From contig JBDWGM010000106.1 in the NCBI GenBank assembly GCA_039975755.1, forward strand, positions 1 to 64,000: a DNA stretch of 64,000 nucleotides. The letters run 5' to 3'. A model generated the notes under the pieces. That model was not told where the DNA came from and made no database searches. It saw nothing but the letters and a program-made list of their open reading frames with translations. Both the position numbers and the translations under genes were made by a program. Below are positions 58,947 through 64,000 of the stretch, piece after piece (position 1 is the stretch's first letter; every line of letters begins with the position of its first letter). This DNA comes from JABSSA01 sp039975755. Lineage in GTDB: Bacteria > Pseudomonadota > Alphaproteobacteria > Rhodobacterales > Rhodobacteraceae.

Positions 58947-59735
58947 ATGGTACAGCCAGTTGTAATTGGTTCAGGTTTGGTTGGCTGGCAATTTTTGCAA
59001 AACACCTATGATCGCCAACTCGAATCCTTCACCCAAAGCTCGGAACTGAAGCGGGATATTGATCACTTCGAAGAGAATATCGGCAAGGTGTTCACGGCTG
59101 AGGCATTGGTGTCCGACAGGCAATTGCTTGGCGTTGCTTTGGGGGCATTTGGCTTGGAAGATGATCTCGACAATCGATTTTTTATCCAAAAAATGTTGGA
59201 AGAAGGGACAACAGCTGACGATGCGTTGGCCAATCGTTTTACGGATACTCGGTACCGAGAATTTTCAGAAGCTTTTGGTTTTGGGCCTTTAGAAATACCC
59301 CAAACGTTCAAACCAGGGTTCGCCGCCGAGATTGTAGAAAAATACAAAGCGAATAGTTTTGAGGTCGCTACAGGATTGCAAGACGAAAATATGCGCGTTG
59401 CGCTTTACGCGCAAAGAACTTTGTCTGATGTTGTTAGCGAGGAAGGCACCAACGCGCAAAAATGGTTTTCCATCATGGGGCAGCCGGCGTTGCGTGAATT
59501 ATTTGAAACGGCCTTCAATTTACCAGAACAATTTGGACAAGTTGACATCGATCAGCAATTGGGTGTTTTTGAAGAAAGGGCAGAACGAGAGTTTGGCACA
59601 TCAGATCCCAGTATTTTTTCTGACCCTGAAGCAGTTGAAGACTTGGTTCGAACCTATTTGGCCCGCGCACAGGTTGCAGAGATTTCGTCAGGGCAGTCTT
59701 CCGGGTCAATCGCTTTGCAGTTGTTACAGTTCTAA
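58947..59735 (+). CDS. DUF1217 family flagellar protein
   Basis: 262 residues, no signal peptide: VGWQFLQNTYDRQLESFTQSSELKRDIDHFEENIGKVFTAEALVSDRQLLGVALGAFGLEDDLDNRFFIQKMLEEG is the DUF1217 pattern, a family found within alphaproteobacterial flagellar clusters. Function unknown, mostly helical. It follows flbT after two bases and meets fliI tail to tail. Confidence 0.88.
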   Translation: MVQPVVIGSGLVGWQFLQNTYDRQLESFTQSSELKRDIDHFEENIGKVFTAEALVSDRQLLGVALGAFGLEDDLDNRFFIQKMLEEGTTADDALANRFTDTRYREFSEAFGFGPLEIPQTFKPGFAAEIVEKYKANSFEVATGLQDENMRVALYAQRTLSDVVSEEGTNAQKWFSIMGQPALRELFETAFNLPEQFGQVDIDQQLGVFEERAEREFGTSDPSIFSDPEAVEDLVRTYLARAQVAEISSGQSSGSIALQLLQF

Positions 59736-59745
59736 ACTTTTGTTG

Positions 59746-61083
59746 TTAGTTCACCGGGATTTTTTCGCGACGAAACAAGATTTCTAAGCGAGAAAAACTA
59801 TCGTCTATTGAACCGACGTCGAGCCTGGCCGCAAATTCATCTAAACTCGGCCAAAGTGCAATTGATCGATCAATCTCAGGATCGTTGCCATGCGTGTACA
59901 GGCCTGCATTTATCATCATGGCGTTTCTCTCGTAGATGCTCAGGTACTTGCGAAAAATCGCGAGCATTTTGTTCTGTTGATCGGTAGCGCAGTCGGGGAG
60001 ACTGCGTGAAACAGAGCGCAAAATGTCGATGGCAGGAAAACGACCCCGTTCAGCTATTTCTCGATCCAAAATAACGTGACCATCTAGAACACCGCGCAAA
60101 ATGTCCGCCATCGGTTCCTCCATATCAGACCCGGCAACAAGGACGCTGAATACGCCAGTGATGTCACCTTGACCCTCAATACCTGGCCCGGCGCGTTCGC
60201 AAAGAGACATAATTGTGTGCGCCGTCGAAGGAGGATAACCTCGCAAAACGGGAGCTTCGCCTGCGGCAACCGCAACTTCACGATGTGCGTCAGCAAAACG
60301 AGTCACTGAATCGATCATAAAGAGTACTGATTTACCTTGATCGCGAAAATGTTCGGCGACGGACATCGCAGTCCAAGCACATCTGCGTCTAGCCAGTGGT
60401 GACTGATCCGACGTGGCCGCAACGACGACTGATCGCTTTAAGCCTTCTGGCCCCAACACATGTTCGACAAAATGGCGCAGTTCGCGTCCACGCTCACCGA
60501 CCAATGCGATAACCACGACGTCACTTTCAATGTTCGAGGCTAATCCACCAAGAAGGCTAGATTTGCCGACCCCTGATCCTGCGAAAAGCCCAAGGCGTTG
60601 ACCTTGAACGATTGGTAAGACTGTATTGAACACAGCGTGACCGGTTTTGAGCCTTGATCCCAGTGAGCGACGCTTTGCTGCAAGCGGTGGTGCAGCGTGT
60701 AAAGTTCGGCTGATTGATCCATGTTCTAAAAAAGATCCATCGATAGGTTGCCCATTTGCGTCAATTATCCGACCCAACCAATCATTCGTTGGCGCAATTA
60801 AAATAGGACCCATCAGAATAACGCGGTCATTCACGCCTATTCCTTCAAGTGGGCCATCGGGCAGAATCCTGACGCGATTGCGGTCAATTTGAATGACTTC
60901 ACCGGGGATGCACCCGCCGGAACGCCGTCGAACGAGCACACGATTCCCGATTTGCGCGTCGGTTTGCAAGCCCGTCACCTCAAGTGCTGAAGAATGAACA
61001 GATGAAATACGACCCACAGGTCGGGTAAATGACAATTTAGAAATTTGTTGTTGGTAATTGGACGGCACGGTTATTTCAGACAT
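59746..61083 (-). CDS. fliI: Flagellum-specific ATP synthase FliI
   Basis: ATPase of the flagellar export apparatus, related to F1 beta. From ATG 61083 (AGGAGA upstream) 445 residues: Walker A GSGVGKSS (169-176), VIALVGERGRELRHF, SLCERAGPGIEGQGDITGVFSVLVAGSDMEEPMADILRGVLDGHVILDREIAERGRFPAIDILRSVSR. A longer in-frame start at 61125 adds 14 residues. Divergent from flgB, 82 bases apart. Its partners FliH and FliJ are not seen in this window. Confidence 0.95.
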   Translation of the reverse strand: MSEITVPSNYQQQISKLSFTRPVGRISSVHSSALEVTGLQTDAQIGNRVLVRRRSGGCIPGEVIQIDRNRVRILPDGPLEGIGVNDRVILMGPILIAPTNDWLGRIIDANGQPIDGSFLEHGSISRTLHAAPPLAAKRRSLGSRLKTGHAVFNTVLPIVQGQRLGLFAGSGVGKSSLLGGLASNIESDVVVIALVGERGRELRHFVEHVLGPEGLKRSVVVAATSDQSPLARRRCAWTAMSVAEHFRDQGKSVLFMIDSVTRFADAHREVAVAAGEAPVLRGYPPSTAHTIMSLCERAGPGIEGQGDITGVFSVLVAGSDMEEPMADILRGVLDGHVILDREIAERGRFPAIDILRSVSRSLPDCATDQQNKMLAIFRKYLSIYERNAMMINAGLYTHGNDPEIDRSIALWPSLDEFAARLDVGSIDDSFSRLEILFRREKIPVN

Positions 61084-61165
61084 TTGTTTCTCCTGCCTTA
61101 CGCAAACCGTTTTTAAAGGAATCACCCTTAAAGCTTGATTGATATTCCTCGAGGGAGAAGCCCCG

Positions 61166-61552
61166 ATGTTTCAGTCACTGGATGTATTTCGCATGGCCCA
61201 CGATATGGCTGTGCATGCTGGACAACGCCAATCTGTAATCGCGCAAAATGTTGCGAATGCAGACACGCCCGGATTTCGGGCCAAAGACATCCCATCGTTT
61301 CAAGCTGCGTTGGAAGGTAATTCATCAAACCTTCAACGTGCGACGCGTAATGCGCATTTGCACGGCACCGTGGATGGCAACCCGCCGTTGGAGTCATTGC
61401 GAGATCGCGCCCAAGCATCCTTGGATGGAAATTCGGTTTCCATTGAATCTGAGATGATGAAGGCCGTTGAGACGAAGCGCCAACATGATCGCGCCTTGGC
61501 CATTTATCGCTCCGCACTTGATGTGCTGCGTCGAACTGTTTCTACATCATGA
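61166..61552 (+). CDS. flgB: Flagellar basal-body rod protein FlgB
   Basis: Proximal rod subunit. 128 residues from ATG 61166 (GGGAG upstream): FQSLDVFRMAHDMAVHAGQRQSVIAQNVANADTPGFRAKDIPSFQAALEG, with the NVANADTPGFRA motif of rod proteins. First of the rod operon flgB-flgC-fliE-fliQ-flgF-flgG. Confidence 0.94.
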   Translation: MFQSLDVFRMAHDMAVHAGQRQSVIAQNVANADTPGFRAKDIPSFQAALEGNSSNLQRATRNAHLHGTVDGNPPLESLRDRAQASLDGNSVSIESEMMKAVETKRQHDRALAIYRSALDVLRRTVSTS

Positions 61553-61559
61553 GGTTATT

Positions 61560-61949
61560 ATGAGTGAGTTTGCAAAGGCCATTTCGGTCTCAACCAGCGG
61601 GTTGCAGGCCCAATCCGAACGTTTGCGCCATCTTTCTGAGAACATATCGAACGCGGATACACCTGGTTACCGTCGTAAGACAATTCCGTTTGAGACAGCG
61701 TTCAATAGCGCGGGTGTTTCTGGCGTAGAAACCGGACGCGTTAAACTGGACCGCTCGGAACTGGAAAGCGTGTATGATCCATCGCATCCAATGGCTGACG
61801 AAACCGGCCATTATGAAGGGTCAAACGTTAGTCTTCTGATCGAGCTTGCGGACGCCCGCGAAGCCCAGAGAAGCTATGAAGCAAATCTTAAGATGTTTGA
61901 GCAAGCTCGTTCCATGTCATCGAGCCTAATGCAACTTCTGCGCCGGTAA
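61560..61949 (+). CDS. flgC: Flagellar basal-body rod protein FlgC
   Basis: Rod subunit. 129 residues: FAKAISVSTSGLQAQSERLRHLSENISNADTPGYRRKTIPFE at the N-terminus and the conserved C-terminal helix DAREAQRSYEANLKMFEQARSMSSSLMQLLRR. Seven bases after flgB. Confidence 0.95.
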   Translation: MSEFAKAISVSTSGLQAQSERLRHLSENISNADTPGYRRKTIPFETAFNSAGVSGVETGRVKLDRSELESVYDPSHPMADETGHYEGSNVSLLIELADAREAQRSYEANLKMFEQARSMSSSLMQLLRR

Positions 61950-61973
61950 GCGCAGTTTAACGAGGAATCTAGA

Positions 61974-62258
61974 ATGGATTTGAATACAATTAACGCGACT
62001 CAACGGTACGCCGACTCACGCGCAGCCACACAGCCTTCCGGGGAATCTGGGGGTTCAGTGTTCCAAAACGCAGTGGCAGATTTTGCCAAGACACTTGCGG
62101 AGGGCGAAGTTCAGGCAAAACAAGCAATGACAGGTGATGCTGATCCACACGCTTTGGTGCAGGCATTGGCACAAACTGAATTGGCGGTCGAAACGGCTGT
62201 GACTGTGCGTAACAAAGTTGTCGAGGCGTATCAGGAAATTCTACGGATGCCTGTCTGA
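61974..62258 (+). CDS. fliE: Flagellar hook-basal body complex protein FliE
   Basis: Junction protein between MS ring and rod. 94 residues: VFQNAVADFAKTLAEGEVQAKQAMTGDADPHALVQALAQTELAVETAVTVRNKVVEAYQEILRMPV, with the conserved final QEILRMPV. GAGGAA precedes the ATG. Confidence 0.94.
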   Translation: MDLNTINATQRYADSRAATQPSGESGGSVFQNAVADFAKTLAEGEVQAKQAMTGDADPHALVQALAQTELAVETAVTVRNKVVEAYQEILRMPV

Positions 62259-62259
62259 C

Positions 62260-62529
62260 ATGCTTACCGAAATCCTGTTTTATGATACGATGCGACAAGG
62301 TCTTTGGGTCGCCGTGGCTATGTCAATGCCAATACTTCTTTCGGCTCTGGTTGCAGGTGTTTCGATTGGCTTGGTTCAAGCATTGACGTCAATTCAGGAA
62401 ATGACCCTAACCTTCGTCCCCAAACTCGCGGCGATTGTTGTCGTTTTCTGGTTGTCGATGGGCTTCATGACGCAAACTCTTTTGGCGTTTTTTCATGATT
62501 GGGTGATCCCGTTGATCATCGGAGGTTAA
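62260..62529 (+). CDS. fliQ: Flagellar export protein FliQ
   Basis: Small membrane protein of the export gate with FliP and FliR. 89 residues with two membrane segments (about 12-36 and 47-72): LWVAVAMSMPILLSALVAGVSIGLVQALTSIQEMTLTFVPKLAAIVVVFWLSMGFM. Start ATG 62260 one base after fliE stop. Confidence 0.94.
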   Translation: MLTEILFYDTMRQGLWVAVAMSMPILLSALVAGVSIGLVQALTSIQEMTLTFVPKLAAIVVVFWLSMGFMTQTLLAFFHDWVIPLIIGG

Positions 62530-62530
62530 T

Positions 62531-63253
62531 TTGGATTCTCAAGGTTACATAACGCTGACGCGTCAAATTGGTTTGATGCGTGAAATGCAAGTCGTCGCAA
62601 ACAACATTGCGAACTCGGCCACAACGGGGTTTCGCCAAGAGGGCGTAGTCTTTTCTGAATATGTGCGTGGTATGGATCAGGGTGAGTCCCTTTCCATGGG
62701 GCAAGCGAATGTCGGTGCGACTAGTTTTGAACAAGGCACGTTGACGCAAACGGCTGGTACCTTTGATTTCGCGATTGAAGGAGAGGGGTACTTCTTGATT
62801 GAAACTCCTGACGGTGAGCGTATCACCCGAGCTGGCAGTTTCGCGTCAAACGGCGCTGGAGATCTGGTTACGCCAGATGGTTACCGGGTTCTTGATGCAG
62901 GTGGGGCGCCTGTTTTTGTTCCGCCGGATGCGGCATCTATCACAGTTGGCCCAGATGGAACGATGAGCGCAGATGGCAATTTGGTTGGGCAAATCGGTCT
63001 GGTTGTTCCAGTAGAGCCCAAGGATATGACACGCGAAGGCGGTGTTATGTTTGATGCCGGAGGGGCTGTGTTACCGGCGGAAAATGCAAGAGTTATGCAA
63101 GGCTTTGTCGAAAGTTCCAACGTCGACACCATTACTCAGCTTGCCCGAATGATTGAAGTGCAGCGGGCTTATGAAATGGGACAGAGCTTTCTTGAAACTG
63201 AAGACGAACGCGTGCGTCGCGCGGTCGAAACCATGACACGTTCCCAAGGTTAA
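62531..63253 (+). CDS. flgF: Flagellar basal-body rod protein FlgF
   Basis: Proximal rod protein. 240 residues from TTG 62531 with GGAGGTT eight bases before it: MDSQGYITLTRQIGLMREMQVVANNIANSATTGFRQEGVVFSEYV, then FDFAIEGEGYFLIETPDGERITRAGSF and C-terminal NVDTITQLARMIEVQRAYEMGQSFLETEDERVRR. A non-ATG start is supported by ribosome-binding site and alignment to FlgF starts. Confidence 0.92.
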   Translation: MDSQGYITLTRQIGLMREMQVVANNIANSATTGFRQEGVVFSEYVRGMDQGESLSMGQANVGATSFEQGTLTQTAGTFDFAIEGEGYFLIETPDGERITRAGSFASNGAGDLVTPDGYRVLDAGGAPVFVPPDAASITVGPDGTMSADGNLVGQIGLVVPVEPKDMTREGGVMFDAGGAVLPAENARVMQGFVESSNVDTITQLARMIEVQRAYEMGQSFLETEDERVRRAVETMTRSQG

Positions 63254-63265
63254 AGAGAGAAAATT

Positions 63266-64000
63266 ATGCGAGCCCTTAAGATTGCAGCTACTGGTATGGC
63301 CGCGCAACAGATGCGTGTCGAAACCATTTCCAACAATCTCGCGAACATGAATACGACGGGTTACAATGCGCGTCGGGCAGAATTCGCTGACTTGCACTAT
63401 CAGCAAGTTGCCCGCGCGGGTGCGGTGACTGCGTCCGATGGGACCGTTTTGCCCACCGGCGTCCAGCTGGGGCTTGGTGTTCGCCCCTCAGCGATTACGA
63501 TCCATCTTAGTCAGGGTTCGCTGGAAGCGACCGGAGCAGATCTGGATGTCGCGATTGATGGCAAAGGCTATCTAGAGGTGACGCTACCTTCCGGACAGGC
63601 GGCTTATACCCGAGATGGCGGGCTTAAGCGCACGGGCGAAGGTTTGATCGTAACGTCGGATGGTTACCCGGTTTCACCAGAAATTACAGTTCCCGATGAC
63701 GCTCGCAGTATTTCGATAAATGGGGACGGCGAGGTTTATGTCTATTTCCAAGAAAATGCCGAAGCCCAACAAATCGGCCAGCTTTCTTTGACAGGGTTTT
63801 CGAACCCGAAAGGGCTTGAAGCACTAGGGTCAAATTTGTTTTCCGAAACTGAAGGCTCTGGGCCACCACTTATTGGTACGCCCGGCGAAGGAGGCCTGGG
63901 CACTTTGCGTCAAGGGTATTTGGAAGCCAGTTCAGTCGATGCCGTACGCGAGGTCACGGAATTGATCGAAGCGCAACGCGGATATGAAATGAACGCCAAA
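63266..64000 (+). CDS. flgG: Flagellar basal-body rod protein FlgG (cut by window edge)
   Basis: Distal rod protein. 245 codons lie in the window and the frame is still open at the edge; the family is about 260 residues, so only the last part of the final helix is missing. N-terminus MRALKIAATGMAAQQMRVETISNNLANMNTTGYNARRAEFADLHYQQ, then LDVAIDGKGYLEVTLPSGQAAYTRDGG, and C-terminal YLEASSVDAVREVTELIEAQRGYEMNAK. AGAGA precedes the ATG. Thirteen bases after flgF. Confidence 0.96.
   Translation, partial: MRALKIAATGMAAQQMRVETISNNLANMNTTGYNARRAEFADLHYQQVARAGAVTASDGTVLPTGVQLGLGVRPSAITIHLSQGSLEATGADLDVAIDGKGYLEVTLPSGQAAYTRDGGLKRTGEGLIVTSDGYPVSPEITVPDDARSISINGDGEVYVYFQENAEAQQIGQLSLTGFSNPKGLEALGSNLFSETEGSGPPLIGTPGEGGLGTLRQGYLEASSVDAVREVTELIEAQRGYEMNAK

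Noticed and set aside
1..64000. Mobile elements, prophage, toxin-antitoxin or defence system
   Set aside because: No transposase, integrase, phage or toxin-antitoxin genes were seen, and gene order is of core-genome type throughout.

Overview
The window reads as a chromosomal segment of an alphaproteobacterium of the Rhodobacterales (Roseobacter group), probably one of its moderate-GC members. Evidence: gyrB-recF-dnaN-dnaA-rpsT run in one direction, mutM/ubiE/ubiB lie close together, serC-serA oppose serB, the flagellin is followed by flaF and flbT, and many proteins look typical of the group (IalB-like protein, DUF1217 flagellar protein, tandem NrtCD ATPase). By eye the GC content is moderate, and I saw no transposase, phage gene, CRISPR array, tRNA or rRNA. 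The exact genus cannot be given from sequence alone.

Layout. (1) 1-6700, minus strand: nitrate assimilation. Sensor pair nasT-nasS, a leader with ANTAR-type hairpins and a terminator, nitrate ABC transporter nrtA-nrtB-nrtCD, and the start of nirB (cut by the left edge). (2) 6883-14243, minus: replication cluster gyrB, recF, dnaN, dnaA and rpsT, with an exact 30-bp tandem repeat between dnaA and dnaN, DnaA-box-like sites upstream of gyrB and a cluster of GANTC sites upstream of dnaA. (3) 14364-22902: GNAT and VOC genes, enoyl-CoA hydratase, mutM and two uncharacterised membrane proteins on the minus strand, then ubiE-ubiB on the plus strand, then thiolase and a phosphoesterase. (4) 22975-31221: serine biosynthesis (serC-serA opposite serB), a Rhizobium-type asparaginase, IalB-like and HemJ-like proteins, rlmN and a 68-aa protein. 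(5) 31243-41127: LOG-family protein, lysine/diaminopimelate genes dapD and dapE around an unknown gene, GNAT, DUF2064 protein, rnr, GST, a WYL regulator and a lytic transglycosylase. (6) 41296-54094: a polyamine-type locus. The minus arm holds gntR, a class III aminotransferase and a complete ABC transporter with an inserted DUF1330 gene. The plus arm holds potFGHI-like genes and a PuuB-like oxidoreductase. (7) 54091-64000: flagellar genes flgD, fliK, rod-binding protein, flgN-like, fliC, flaF, flbT, DUF1217, fliI, flgB, flgC, fliE, fliQ, flgF and flgG (cut by the right edge).

How the parts work together. NasS would hold NasT inactive until nitrate or nitrite binds; free NasT would then stop termination in the nrtA leader, so import and reduction rise together. 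In the polyamine locus a FadR-type GntR protein sits between the two arms, and a shared 14-base motif lies before both the aminotransferase and the potF-like gene, suggesting joint control of uptake and breakdown. The flagellin leader has two hairpins, fitting post-transcriptional control by FlbT encoded just downstream.

Most of the window is ordinary core genome. The most interesting signals are regulatory: the NasT leader, a possible switch masking the serC ribosome-binding site, the dnaA-dnaN repeat, the GANTC cluster, and two tiny coupled ORFs bridging ubiE-ubiB and dapD to its neighbour. I did not find a clearly new multi-gene system.
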